From assembly GCA_038247115.1 (NCBI GenBank), contig JBBRVG010000001.1, positions 1 through 64,000 of the forward strand: a stretch of 64,000 nucleotides of DNA, written 5' to 3'. This DNA comes from Pseudaeromonas sp038247115. GTDB lineage: Bacteria > Pseudomonadota > Gammaproteobacteria > Enterobacterales > Aeromonadaceae. The notes under the pieces were generated by a model. The model saw only the letters and a list, made by a program, of their open reading frames with translations, searched no databases and was not told the origin of the DNA. The position numbers and the translations under genes were made by a program. Of the stretch, positions 8,297 to 17,517 are shown one piece after another. Numbering within the stretch: position 1 is the stretch's first letter; every line of letters starts with the position of its first letter.

Positions 8297-8360
8297 ACGG
8301 TCGCTTCACCTCTATAACGTCTTTGTATTGCATGCCATGCCGCGATAGGGGTTTTCAGCC

Positions 8361-9665
8361 ATGACCATGATTTCCAATGCCACCTCGGGGCTGATGGCTA
8401 CCCAGGTGGTGATGAATGCCATCAGTAACAACGTCGCCAACTCGGATACCGATGGCTACAGTCGGCAGACGGTGACGCTCTCCAGCGTGGTATCCGGCGG
8501 TGTCTCGGTCAGTAGCGTGGATCGGCAGACCAGCTTCTACCTGAGTCAGCAAACCTGGACCACCACCTCGGATGTCGGCTACTACACCAGCTACAGCGAG
8601 TATGCGACTTATCTGGAAGAGCTGATGAGCAGCGATTCCCTGGATGTCACCACCAGTTTGACCACCTTCTATTCGGCACTCGAAGCCGCCAGCAGCTCGC
8701 CGGATGATGATTCCCTGCGCACGGCTGTGCTCACCGATGCCGAGGCCGTCTGTGATGCGGTCAATTCCTTGGCCGGTTACATGGATGAACTGCAGGGGCA
8801 GATCGACAGCCAGATTGGCTCGACACTGTCGACGGTGAACGATCTGGCCTCCCAGGTGGCGGCGCTGAATGACAAGATAGTGGCGCTGCAAAGCTCTGAC
8901 GGCGATACCAGCTCTCTGGAAGACAGTCGGGATGCGGCCATCACCAGCCTCAGCGAGCTGGTGGATATCAGCACAGTGGCCCAGGACGATGGCTCCTACA
9001 CCATCAGTCTGCCCCAGGGGCAGACGCTGGTGAGTGGCAACAAATCCGGCAGCCTGGATTACGCCAGCGATACCGGACTGACCCTGACCTACGGCAAGCA
9101 GACCAGCAGGGTCAATGAGGAGATGTCAGGCAGTCTGGGTGGCCTGCTGGCTTTCAGCAGCGAGGTTCTGGAGCCCACACAAGAGTCGCTCAACGAATTG
9201 GCGGCGACGATTGCCGATGAATTCAATGCCTTGCAGACGACGGGGTACGACCTCAACAGCAGCGCCGGAACCGGGCTGTTCAGCTATGACAGCGCTGACG
9301 CGGCCAGCACACTGGCGATTGCCGACGACTTTAGCGGTGACGATCTGGCTTTCGCGGGTTCTGCATCGGCAGGCACGGGAGACAACACCAATCTGCTCTC
9401 CATGCTGGATCTGCAAGGAGATCAGGAAGATACCTACACGGCACTGGTGACCAAGCTGGGCCTCGTCAGCAGTCAGGCCTCCTCGGCGCTGACCACCAGT
9501 AGCTCGCTGCAGAGTTCGCTGCAGGATAGTTTGTCCTCCATCAGCGGTGTCAATCTGGATGAAGAGGCGGCCAATCTGGTCAGTTATCAGAATATCTATT
9601 CGGCAAACTCCAAGGTGCTCACAGTAGCCGATGAGTTGTTCGACACTGTCCTGAATATGTTCTAA
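8361..9665 (+). CDS. flgK: Lateral flagellar hook-filament junction protein FlgK (HAP1)
   Basis: A 434-residue hook-associated protein, shorter than the roughly 550 residues of enterobacterial FlgK, as in other lateral systems. The N-terminus (MTMISNATSGLMATQVVMNA) leads into ISNNVANSDTDGYSRQT, the FlgK signature. The C-terminus has VNLDEEAANLVSYQNIYSAN, conserved across FlgK proteins. The middle is a coiled coil (SQVAALNDKIVALQSSDG) and a Ser/Thr-rich region. A 64-bp gap separates it from flgJ. Confidence 0.95.
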   Translation: MTMISNATSGLMATQVVMNAISNNVANSDTDGYSRQTVTLSSVVSGGVSVSSVDRQTSFYLSQQTWTTTSDVGYYTSYSEYATYLEELMSSDSLDVTTSLTTFYSALEAASSSPDDDSLRTAVLTDAEAVCDAVNSLAGYMDELQGQIDSQIGSTLSTVNDLASQVAALNDKIVALQSSDGDTSSLEDSRDAAITSLSELVDISTVAQDDGSYTISLPQGQTLVSGNKSGSLDYASDTGLTLTYGKQTSRVNEEMSGSLGGLLAFSSEVLEPTQESLNELAATIADEFNALQTTGYDLNSSAGTGLFSYDSADAASTLAIADDFSGDDLAFAGSASAGTGDNTNLLSMLDLQGDQEDTYTALVTKLGLVSSQASSALTTSSSLQSSLQDSLSSISGVNLDEEAANLVSYQNIYSANSKVLTVADELFDTVLNMF

Positions 9666-9675
9666 GGAAGGCTCT

Positions 9676-10569
9676 ATGCGTGTCAGTACGTCTCAAACCA
9701 CGGCGATCTTGCTGAAAAGTATGCAGAATCAATATGCTGAATACACCACCATAGCCGAACAACTGTCGACGGGCTCGTCGATCAATAAACCCTCCGACAA
9801 TGCCATCGGTTATGCCCGGGTCAGCAATCTGACCGCGCAGCAGACCCAGCTGGAGCAGTATATCGAGAACATCGAAACCGCCAGCAGCCAGCTCAGCGCC
9901 TCCGAAACCCAGTACTCCTCGATGACCGATGTGATGGGCTCGATTCGTGATCTGGTGGTGCAGGCGGCCAACGGTACCTATGACAGTGAGGATCTGGCGA
10001 ATATCGCCACAGAAATCAGTGGTCTGATGGAAACCATGGTCGACTTGTGCAATCAGACCGATGCCAGTGGCAACTATTTGTTCTCCGGTAGCCTGAGCTC
10101 GACGGCCCCTGTGGTGTATGACGAGGCCACGGATACCTATAGTTACGCCGGGGATGATTACCAGCGGGAGGTCAGTGTCGGTGATGGCATTACAGTGGCC
10201 AGTACCGACAACCTGTCGGATGTTTTCTTTAGTGGTGGCAGCAGCTTTTTTGATGACTTGAATGGCCTGGTGACGGCCTTATCCAGCGGGGATAACTCCA
10301 CCGCCAGCAGCATGCTGGATACCATCGACAGCGCCAGCTCCAGCCTCAGCTCGGCGATTGCCAGTATCGGAGCCCGCTCCAATCAACTGGATACCCTCTC
10401 CAGCGCGCACAGTGAAACCCTGCTCTATAGCGAAGAGCTCAGTAACTCGATTTCCGAAGCCGATTATGCCGAAACCACACTGCGCTCCGAAGAGATACTC
10501 ACCACTTTGAAGGTGACTCAGCAGGTGCTCTCGTCTGTCCTCGGATTGAGCCTTTTTGATGAACTCTAA
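9676..10569 (+). CDS. flgL: Lateral flagellar hook-filament junction protein FlgL (HAP3)
   Basis: A 297-residue flagellin-fold junction protein. The N-terminal region reads MRVSTSQTTAILLKSMQ and then TIAEQLSTGSSINKPSDN, the FlgL version of the flagellin signature. A segment MVDLCNQTDASGNYLFSGS is characteristic of FlgL. The C-terminus is amphipathic (LSNSISEADYAETTLRSEE). It lies 10 bp after flgK and is last of the core operon genes. Confidence 0.95.
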   Translation: MRVSTSQTTAILLKSMQNQYAEYTTIAEQLSTGSSINKPSDNAIGYARVSNLTAQQTQLEQYIENIETASSQLSASETQYSSMTDVMGSIRDLVVQAANGTYDSEDLANIATEISGLMETMVDLCNQTDASGNYLFSGSLSSTAPVVYDEATDTYSYAGDDYQREVSVGDGITVASTDNLSDVFFSGGSSFFDDLNGLVTALSSGDNSTASSMLDTIDSASSSLSSAIASIGARSNQLDTLSSAHSETLLYSEELSNSISEADYAETTLRSEEILTTLKVTQQVLSSVLGLSLFDEL

Positions 10570-10583
10570 CAGGGACTGACCAC

Positions 10584-11720
10584 ATGGCGATCTCGGCATC
10601 TATCCCGAATCCGGATACCACAGCACTGACGTCGGCCTGGCAGCCGACCGTCGAGGGGAGCCGGATCCCGGATGGCAGCCAGACGGCGCAGGATCTGGCC
10701 GTCGGCCGTGGTGACCAGAGCGCCTATCTGGATGATCAAGCCGCAGCTACATCCAGGCGGGATCGCCAGCCGGATGCCACATCGGCCACGGTCAGCGGCG
10801 CTACGACAGGCACCAGCAATACTGCCGAATGGGTGGCCCGGTTCCAGAGCTGGTCGATGCTGGGTGAAGCCCAGGCCAGGGTCGCGGAAACCCAGGCCAG
10901 CGAAGTGGCACTGGTACAAACCTATCGCCAGCTGAGTCAGCTCAAGAACCAGTTAGGCCAGGACTCCGCCCAGGCGGATGCCCTGTCCCAGCGTCTGCGG
11001 CAGCTGGATCAGTCGTTGCAGCAACAGAGCAGTCTCGATAGCCAGTTACAGCCGACTGTGTGGTCTGACAGCGGCAGTCCCCGGAGCTATGTGCTGGACA
11101 AGGTCGACCTGCTCTCCGCCAAACCGGCCAACGAGCAGGTGCGCATCTATTTCCCCTCCAGCCGTAGCGGGGCCACCGTCGCCTTGCCGGCCGGGTCGAG
11201 CGGACAAACCGTGGCGGATAGTCTGGATCAGGCCCTGCAAAAAGAGGGCATTCAGGTCACGCTCAGCGACGGCGGCCAACTCAGTTTTTCCGCCAGCGAA
11301 GGCAATGAACGTAAGCTCAGCGAACCGATGCTGATGTCCGGTCAAGGGGTGCGGGTTCCGGCCGGGAATGCGGTGACGGTACGCTTGAGTGCCGAGCAGA
11401 GTACCCTCGCCGAACTGGCGGATCAGGTGGCCGCGGCCGACAGCAGCCAGCAGCGGCAGCAGGTGCAGCAGCAGATCCAGCAGTTACAGCAACAAATTCA
11501 GCACACGGTGCAGCAACTGCGCACCTATCGTCAGCAGGTGCAACAGCAGGCCGAACAGCAAAGCCGGGTCGTGGAGTCCGATTTGAGTCAGGCCGAGTTA
11601 GTGCAGAGCCAGCGGCAGTTGCAACTGGCGTTAGGACAGACCGATTACCAATCCATTGCCACCACATTACAGGCGCAGGCCAATGTCACCAGCCGAACCG
11701 TGGTGGCGCTGTTGGCCTGA
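10584..11720 (+). CDS. LafW-like putative hook-associated protein
   Basis: A 378-residue protein that I do not recognise with certainty. It begins 14 bp after flgL and so belongs to the hook operon. The N-terminal third is low in order and rich in Thr, Ser, Ala and Gln. The centre (about residues 165-275) looks like a flagellin hook-IN-type module: DKVDLLSAKPANEQVRIYF, IQVTLSDGGQLSFSASEGN and LMSGQGVRVPAG. The C-terminal third is a Gln-rich coiled coil. Lateral clusters of Vibrio and E. coli Flag-2 carry lafW, a putative hook-associated protein, at this position. I therefore infer a LafW-like role, but homology needs a search. Confidence 0.5.
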   Translation: MAISASIPNPDTTALTSAWQPTVEGSRIPDGSQTAQDLAVGRGDQSAYLDDQAAATSRRDRQPDATSATVSGATTGTSNTAEWVARFQSWSMLGEAQARVAETQASEVALVQTYRQLSQLKNQLGQDSAQADALSQRLRQLDQSLQQQSSLDSQLQPTVWSDSGSPRSYVLDKVDLLSAKPANEQVRIYFPSSRSGATVALPAGSSGQTVADSLDQALQKEGIQVTLSDGGQLSFSASEGNERKLSEPMLMSGQGVRVPAGNAVTVRLSAEQSTLAELADQVAAADSSQQRQQVQQQIQQLQQQIQHTVQQLRTYRQQVQQQAEQQSRVVESDLSQAELVQSQRQLQLALGQTDYQSIATTLQAQANVTSRTVVALLA

Positions 11721-11863
11721 CGCATCGCAGTCTGTGAGCTGATTAACATCGCGGCTCCATCATCTATATTGTGCTCTGTATTTGCGTGTTATCTGCCAGA
11801 TATTTTATCGGGATTGGCGTACGTTAAGCTAATTTTTACTTTAATTGGAACACAGGGTCCATC

Positions 11864-13240
11864 ATGGAATATTTGTCAAAGGCTATCGAACTATCCCCGC
11901 TCTGGCTTTTTTTCATCTTGCTCTGTGCTCTCCTGTATCGATATTTCATCGTTCTGAAAAAGAAGAAACTGTGGTCGGCGAGCTTATTGGATTCGTTAAC
12001 CGGATTACCCAATGAGCAGCAACTTATTTTAAATAGCCAAGACTCCACCAAACATGCTACTTCGGCATTTATTTTGATTGAGCTGAACTCCTTTACCGAT
12101 ATCAATGTCATTTTTGGCCATGACATAGGCCAGCAGATGCTGCAAAAGACTGCGCGGCTATTGCAAGAAATATGTCAGCAGCAGGGTGAGCTCTACAAAT
12201 TAAATCAGGGTGAATATCTGGTGGTTTGCCAGAATAACCAGCATAACAATGTGGTGCATCTGATTGGAAAAATCATCTATTTCATCAGCAATGAAAATTA
12301 TCATCTCGATGATCATGCCACCTTGCTGACCATTACCGCCGGTATTTCGCTGGGGGTTGATGATTATGAGAAGGCGCTGGCTTACGCCCGCCTGGCTAAG
12401 GAAGAAGCGCGGCGACAGCGCAAGGACTGGGTGATCTACAAAAAAGAGATGCACCTGGAAAAAGCCTATGCCGAGAATCTATTTATTCTGAATCGGGTGC
12501 AACAGGCCCTGCGTTCGCGGCTGGTGTTACCCTATTATCAGCCGATCCTGGATATTTATAGCAATCAGGTGATCGGGTGCGAGGCATTAGTGCGATTGCG
12601 GGATCCCGAGGGCCATATCTATGCTCCCGGAAGTTTTTTGAATGTGGTGAAACGAAGCAATTTATACCGGCAATTAACCCTGGCCATGATTCATACGGCG
12701 TTAAATGATATGGCCCATACCGGATTAACGGTTTCCTTGAATCTGGATGCTATCGATATGAAGGATGAGGGGATTATCAGTGCCTTGATCGACGGTGTGC
12801 AGAGTCATGGTATGGCAGGGCGAGTTATTATCGAACTGATAGAATCGGAATACGTCAGTGATTTTGACAAGATGAAACAGGTCATCACCCAGCTGAAACA
12901 TCACGGTATCCGCCTGGCCATTGATGACTTCGGCGTTGGTTATTCTAATTTCGAGTATGTCACTCGCTTCGATATTGATTACATCAAGGTGGATGGTTCC
13001 ATTATTCAACACTTCCGCCATGAGAAAACTGCCCATGCCATCGTCAAAGCCATAGCGTCATTTGCCCTGGAGTTGAATATTCCGCTGGTCGCCGAGCATG
13101 TCAGCTGTGAGGAGGAGATTAAGGAATTGAAACGGCTTAACTTCCGCTATTTGCAGGGCTATTACATCGGAGAGCCCATGCCGGTGGATGATTTGTCGGC
13201 ATGGCTGGTCGATAGTAATCCCAGTCTGGTTCTAAATTGA
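11864..13240 (+). CDS. Membrane GGDEF(degenerate)-EAL protein, candidate c-di-GMP phosphodiesterase of the swarming locus
   Basis: A 458-residue protein with one N-terminal membrane helix (about residues 12-30, LWLFFILLCALLYRYFI). The GGDEF domain has lost its motif, reading NQGEY at 114-118, so cyclase activity is unlikely. The EAL domain (about 215-450) keeps EAL at 240-242, an Asn in SLNLD, Glu in IIELIESE, DDFG at 354-357 and the Lys in YIKVDG. These are the metal- and substrate-binding residues of active EAL phosphodiesterases. It is inserted between the hook operon and flagellin gene. By analogy with other systems where c-di-GMP turnover controls lateral flagella, it probably promotes swarming. 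It is not an ScrC orthologue by architecture as far as I can see. Confidence 0.85.
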   Translation: MEYLSKAIELSPLWLFFILLCALLYRYFIVLKKKKLWSASLLDSLTGLPNEQQLILNSQDSTKHATSAFILIELNSFTDINVIFGHDIGQQMLQKTARLLQEICQQQGELYKLNQGEYLVVCQNNQHNNVVHLIGKIIYFISNENYHLDDHATLLTITAGISLGVDDYEKALAYARLAKEEARRQRKDWVIYKKEMHLEKAYAENLFILNRVQQALRSRLVLPYYQPILDIYSNQVIGCEALVRLRDPEGHIYAPGSFLNVVKRSNLYRQLTLAMIHTALNDMAHTGLTVSLNLDAIDMKDEGIISALIDGVQSHGMAGRVIIELIESEYVSDFDKMKQVITQLKHHGIRLAIDDFGVGYSNFEYVTRFDIDYIKVDGSIIQHFRHEKTAHAIVKAIASFALELNIPLVAEHVSCEEEIKELKRLNFRYLQGYYIGEPMPVDDLSAWLVDSNPSLVLN

Positions 13241-13303
13241 CATCGGGCATCTTGGGTATGGATATCGGACGGAGTACGGTATCCATATGCTATCCCGGAC
13301 GGC

Positions 13304-14503
13304 CTAGATGATATTCAGCTTATTTTTCATCAGGGTCTCATGCTCAAATATGGCCACTATTTTTTGCGCTACATCCATGTTGGCTTGTCGGTTTTCCGTG
13401 TGAAAAAGATATTTTTTTACTTGCTGGCGATGATGTTTTTTGTCGTCATTGAACAGCGCCTTGTTTAGAACCTCGGCAGTGTTTTCTTTGGTGATGATGT
13501 ATCGGAATGAATCGCCATCAGGCAGCATGGCGTAATCATAATCGAGACCCTTGTGGATGTCGGTCGTTAGAATGGGTTTCTCTGTTAAAATATAATCAAA
13601 TATTATTGATGAGTAATCTGTAATGACGGCATCAAATTTACTCATGTGCGGGTAAATATCGAGAGTTGATGGTAAAATATGGAAGTTGGCGATTTTCTTG
13701 TCAGGGTCAATGACCTGATTGATAAAGGCATGTTTTTTAACAAACATCGAAATGTTGTTTTGACGACAAAACAACAACATGCCAGTTAATAGTTGTGGGT
13801 CATTCAGTCCGGTGTTTTCAACCCAGGTGGGTGCCAGTAATATTTTTTTGTTTGCTGAATGATATAGCGATTGATAGCTGTCGCTATCCAGCTCAGATCC
13901 TAAGAGTTCTTGTTCTCTGGATTCACGAAGTAATACTTCATTTCTTGGGTAGCCTGCGCGCAAAATATTTTTGGCACCAAAAAAATCAACCCATCGTTCA
14001 TCGGCGAATGGTGATGGGCTGAGATAATAATTGGCGAATGTCGCACCTCGTATTAACTTCGTTGTGGCAAGATTGGTCACATCTTTGAGCCGGGTGATCG
14101 CTAGGTCTACTTTTTTTATTCCTATACCATGCCATAGCTGAATAGATGTTGATCCTGATAAGCAGGCCAGCATGGGCAAGTTGCCAGCCAGTGCATCTAT
14201 GGGGTTGATGCAATGGACCGAAATGGCGGCTTCAAGCAAAAATTGATAGCTTAATTTCAAATCTTTTGCAAGATGAAAACAAGGTAGATTATTTGCTTCA
14301 AGCATGGAGATTAATTTATCATCTTTACCACACCAGATGACCTCGAATTCTTTATGCTGTTCCAGCATATGGAGATATAAATATTTACTGTTGTCACAAA
14401 AGGTATCCCGCCCAAAAAAGAGAATCCGTTTTTCTTTGCATTTCTTTTGCGATATGACCTCAAGGTCTTTGCATAATTCTAATACGTTCGGGTCTATCAT
14501 CAT
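13304..14503 (-). CDS. CDP-glycerol glycerophosphotransferase family protein (TagF/TagB-like)
   Basis: A 399-residue protein of the CDP-glycerol:poly(glycerophosphate) transferase family. These enzymes move glycerol-phosphate or a similar polyol-phosphate from a CDP donor. Recognisable motifs are SIQLWHGIGIKKVDLA (family HG motif), SPSPFADERWVDFFG, AGYPRNE, KKILLAPTW, and VITDYSSIIFDY. No membrane segment is visible. Its composition is distinctly more AT-rich than all neighbours, with many Asn, Lys and Ile codons, suggesting recent acquisition. It lies in the lateral flagellar cluster, where other Aeromonas-type strains carry flagellin-modification genes. A role in decorating flagellin or a surface polymer is inferred. 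AGAGG precedes the ATG. Confidence 0.8.
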   Translation of the reverse strand: MMIDPNVLELCKDLEVISQKKCKEKRILFFGRDTFCDNSKYLYLHMLEQHKEFEVIWCGKDDKLISMLEANNLPCFHLAKDLKLSYQFLLEAAISVHCINPIDALAGNLPMLACLSGSTSIQLWHGIGIKKVDLAITRLKDVTNLATTKLIRGATFANYYLSPSPFADERWVDFFGAKNILRAGYPRNEVLLRESREQELLGSELDSDSYQSLYHSANKKILLAPTWVENTGLNDPQLLTGMLLFCRQNNISMFVKKHAFINQVIDPDKKIANFHILPSTLDIYPHMSKFDAVITDYSSIIFDYILTEKPILTTDIHKGLDYDYAMLPDGDSFRYIITKENTAEVLNKALFNDDKKHHRQQVKKYLFHTENRQANMDVAQKIVAIFEHETLMKNKLNII

Positions 14504-14746
14504 TAACCTCTGTTGGATTCCGGAACCACCCGATCGATTTATCTATCGATCTTCAGGGTGGAATAACTGTGTCAGTTCGGTAACGAGTTGTTCAAGAACA
14601 GATGGACAGCATCCGGCATGGGGCTGACGGAATAATCGGGCCCTGTTATTCGGGCCAGTACATATAGTGACGAGTAGCGCCTCGCTCTTGTGCTGCGGTG
14701 ACATGGCACGCCGCGCAAAAACAAGCGTTCGGCCCGCTGTGTCGGA

Positions 14747-16387
14747 TCAGGCCTCAGCGAGCTGTTCGATGCTGGCATGAGGCTGTGTTGCTCGGTGGGG
14801 ATCTTGTAACCAGGCGCTCAGTCGTTGCGGCAGAGTGTCGAGCAGGCTCGACCAATCGCCATATTCAGGTTGTCGTAGCAGGGTGGCGTCGGGATACCAG
14901 GGGCTGTCTGTGCGTTCCAGCAGCCAGCGCCAGTCCGGGTTAAACGGCAGCAGCACCCAGAGCGGTTTCCCCAGGGCTCCCGCCAAGTGGGCCACACTGG
15001 TATCGACGCTGATCACCAGGTCCAGCTGTTGGCACAGGGCGGCGGTGTCGCTGAAGGTCGTCAGCTCATCGCTGAATACCCGGATATCTGGTCGCGACTG
15101 CAGCCGCTGACGCTCGTCAGCGTCCAGATCTTTTTGCAGACAGACATAGTCGAACTGCTCGGGCAGGGCCTGGAGCAGTGCCGCCAGCGACAGGCTGCGA
15201 TTGTGATCATTCTTGTGCACGCTGTTTCCGCGCCATGCCAACCCGATCCGCAGTTTTAACTGTGGCCCCAGTCGCTGTTGCCAGTGTTGCAGTCGTTCGG
15301 CGGAGGCATGGAGATAGCCGCTGGCGGTGGGTAGTTCGGCCAATCCGATCCCCAGCCGCAGGGGCAGACTGAGCAGTGGCGCTAGATAGTCCACCTCCGG
15401 CAACTGACCGCCGGATACCACCTGCATACCGGGATCCAGACTCTGTACCAAATCCTGCAACACGGGTTGGACCAGCAATATCACCTCGGCGCCTTGTTGT
15501 TTAAGGGGCAGAACAAAACGGCAAAACTGTAAGGTGTCGCCGAGCCCCTGTTCGAAATAGACCAGTATTTTTTTTCCGAGCAGGCTGCAGTGACCATCCC
15601 ACTCGGGTTGGGGCAGGGTGGGTTTCTTGATGCCCAGACTCTGGTCTTGCCAGCGCCACTCATATTGCTGCCAACCGTGCAGCAGATTGCCGGTGATCAG
15701 GTAACACAGGCTCAGGGCGAATTGCGCCATGGCATGGTGCGGGTCCAGGGTCAGTACATACTGATAGCCAGTAATGGCGTCGGCATGGCGACCGCTCTCG
15801 GCCAGCACAAAGGCGCGATTGAACCAGGCCTCGACATGGTCGGCTTGCAGCTGGATCGCCCGATCACAGTCGGCGAGCGCCGCGTCGGCATTCCCCAGGC
15901 GCAGCCAGGTTCCTGCGCGATTGACATAGCTCCTGGCATAGCGGGGATCCAGCGTGATGGCCTGGGCATAGCTGCTCAGTGCCTGCTCATACCGCTTGAG
16001 CTCCTTGAGCACTATGCCCTGGTTGTTGAGGATCTTGACGTTTGCCGGCTGTAACTCCAGCGCCATCTGATACAGCCGCAGGGCAGTTGCATACTCTTTT
16101 CGCTCCTGCAGGGTCAGCCCAAGATTGTAGTAGGGGGTGGCATTGAGCGGCTGCAGGGCAATCGCCTGGGTAAAGCACTTGACCGCCCGATCGTAGTCTT
16201 GCTGCCGGTGGGCGATAAGGCCAAGTAGATGCTGGGCGTCAAACTGCTTCGGCTCGCTCTTAAGGACGGCTTCAAACGTGCGGCTCGCCGCCTGCCATTG
16301 CTGCTGCTGGTACAAACGGACGCCTGCAGCCAGTTTGTTCTTGAGCATGTTGAGGCGCCGGTTGGGGGTTGCATTCATTCGAGGCAT
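14747..16387 (-). CDS. TPR-repeat glycosyltransferase, candidate lateral-flagellin modification enzyme
   Basis: A 546-residue protein from the ATG at 16387, chosen because GGAAGAG lies just upstream; an in-frame ATG at 16519 would add 44 unlikely residues. The N-terminal half holds about seven tetratricopeptide repeats (for example YNLGLTLQERKEYATALRL and VNRAGTWLRLGNADAALAD). The C-terminal half is a GT-B fold of the GT9/GT41-like kind: ILVYFEQGLGDTLQFCRF, RIGLAWRGNSVHKNDHNRS and LVISVDTSVAHLAGALGKP. The last is the usual nucleotide-sugar binding end. Such TPR-GT proteins often glycosylate proteins. It lies immediately upstream of and divergent from flagellin lafA, so flagellin is the obvious candidate substrate. 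Confidence 0.85.
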   Translation of the reverse strand: MPRMNATPNRRLNMLKNKLAAGVRLYQQQQWQAASRTFEAVLKSEPKQFDAQHLLGLIAHRQQDYDRAVKCFTQAIALQPLNATPYYNLGLTLQERKEYATALRLYQMALELQPANVKILNNQGIVLKELKRYEQALSSYAQAITLDPRYARSYVNRAGTWLRLGNADAALADCDRAIQLQADHVEAWFNRAFVLAESGRHADAITGYQYVLTLDPHHAMAQFALSLCYLITGNLLHGWQQYEWRWQDQSLGIKKPTLPQPEWDGHCSLLGKKILVYFEQGLGDTLQFCRFVLPLKQQGAEVILLVQPVLQDLVQSLDPGMQVVSGGQLPEVDYLAPLLSLPLRLGIGLAELPTASGYLHASAERLQHWQQRLGPQLKLRIGLAWRGNSVHKNDHNRSLSLAALLQALPEQFDYVCLQKDLDADERQRLQSRPDIRVFSDELTTFSDTAALCQQLDLVISVDTSVAHLAGALGKPLWVLLPFNPDWRWLLERTDSPWYPDATLLRQPEYGDWSSLLDTLPQRLSAWLQDPHRATQPHASIEQLAEA

Positions 16388-16606
16388 CTCTTCCGAGTGG
16401 GCATTCAGAGTGCAGAGTTCTGCAGTCGGTATTGGATCAAGAGAAGCGACCAGGATGAGGGGCAGATGTAATGACGGGCGCGATTTTTTCCTATCCGGCA
16501 GCGCCTGAATTTTTTTCATCAGGGCATTTTACTTTCTGCGGGGGGGCGTCGCTCTTTTACTCATGTCCAGGGCTACAAACGTGGCCATAACCCCAAGGAG
16601 ATTCCT

Positions 16607-17446
16607 ATGTCTTTATCCATTCAATCCAGCTACGCCTCCGCCGTTACCCAAAGTTCCCTGTCGACCGCCAACGACAAACTGACCACCGCCATGGAGCGTC
16701 TGTCCACTGGTTATGCGGTGAACTCGTCTGCGGATGACGCCGCTGGCCTCTCCATTGCCACTCGTATGCAAGCCCAAAGCGACGGCATCTCGGTCGCGCA
16801 AGACAACGTGGAAGATGCTTCTTCCATGCTCTCTACCGCGGATGGCGCCCTGGAATCCATGGTCGACATCGTGGGTCGAATGAAGGATCTGGCGACCCAG
16901 GCGGCGAACGATACCTACTCTGCCGATGACCGCACCGCCATGGAAACTGAATATGCGGATCTGCAATCCCAGCTGACCGACGTCATGAGCAATACCTCGT
17001 TTGGTGGTACCGACTTGCTCTCCTCTTCCGGTCTGCTGGGCTCTGCCGCCGTCAACTTCCAGGTGGGTGCATCTTCCAGCGAAACCCTGTCGGTGAACAT
17101 TTCCGCCTCTTTGGGCTCCATCACTTCCGACATCACAGCTGCCAGTTCCACTCTGGCGGATTCCACCACTGCCAGCGGCACCATCGATGATCTGGAAACT
17201 CTGCTGACCGACATCAGTGCTGTCCGCTCTTCTGTGGGGGCATCGATCAACCGTCTGGACTACATCTCCGACAACCTGACTAACATGCAGGAAAACACCG
17301 ACAGCGCGATCGGCAACATCATGGATGCCGACTACGCGGCGGAAACTGCGGAAATGAGCAAGCAACAACTGCTGGAGCAGGCTGGTATTTCCGTGCTGGG
17401 CTCGGTCAGCGACGCCCAAGGCCTGGTGGCGAATCTGCTGCAATAA
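16607..17446 (+). CDS. lafA: Lateral flagellin LafA
   Basis: A 279-residue flagellin, the short size usual for lateral flagellins. The N-terminal D0/D1 part (TTAMERLSTGYAVNSSADDA, AAGLSIATRMQAQSDGISVA) and C-terminal part (NIMDADYAAETAEMSKQQLL, SVLGSVSDAQGLVANLLQ) are standard. The variable centre is small and Ser/Thr-rich, giving possible O-glycosylation sites. It has its own terminator and lies apart from lafB, so it is probably a single-gene transcript. I see no convincing sigma-28 promoter in the 87 bp between the upstream gene's distal ATG and lafA. AAGGAG precedes the ATG. Confidence 0.96.
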   Translation: MSLSIQSSYASAVTQSSLSTANDKLTTAMERLSTGYAVNSSADDAAGLSIATRMQAQSDGISVAQDNVEDASSMLSTADGALESMVDIVGRMKDLATQAANDTYSADDRTAMETEYADLQSQLTDVMSNTSFGGTDLLSSSGLLGSAAVNFQVGASSSETLSVNISASLGSITSDITAASSTLADSTTASGTIDDLETLLTDISAVRSSVGASINRLDYISDNLTNMQENTDSAIGNIMDADYAAETAEMSKQQLLEQAGISVLGSVSDAQGLVANLLQ

Positions 17447-17456
17447 GTGGTTTCAG

Positions 17457-17494
17457 CGGCCATCCCTGACGGGATGGCCGTTTTCGTTATTTTT
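17457..17494 (+). terminator. Intrinsic terminator of lafA
   Basis: A perfect 10-bp stem CGGCCATCCC / GGGATGGCCG with a TGAC loop is followed by TTTTCGTTATTTTT. It lies 11 bp after the flagellin stop and separates lafA from lafB. Confidence 0.92.
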
Positions 17495-17517
17495 GTCCTT
17501 CACTCCAGGAGCCCCTC

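Noticed and set aside
14504..14746. Possible small gene or RNA between the CDP-glycerol-type transferase and TPR-GT genes
   Set aside because: Only weak hairpins are visible and no open frame has a ribosome site or recognisable product.
16520..16606. Sigma-28 promoter for lafA, suggested by GCCATAA at 16584-16590
   Set aside because: It would leave only about a 10-base leader before the ribosome site and there is no matching TAAA at the right distance.
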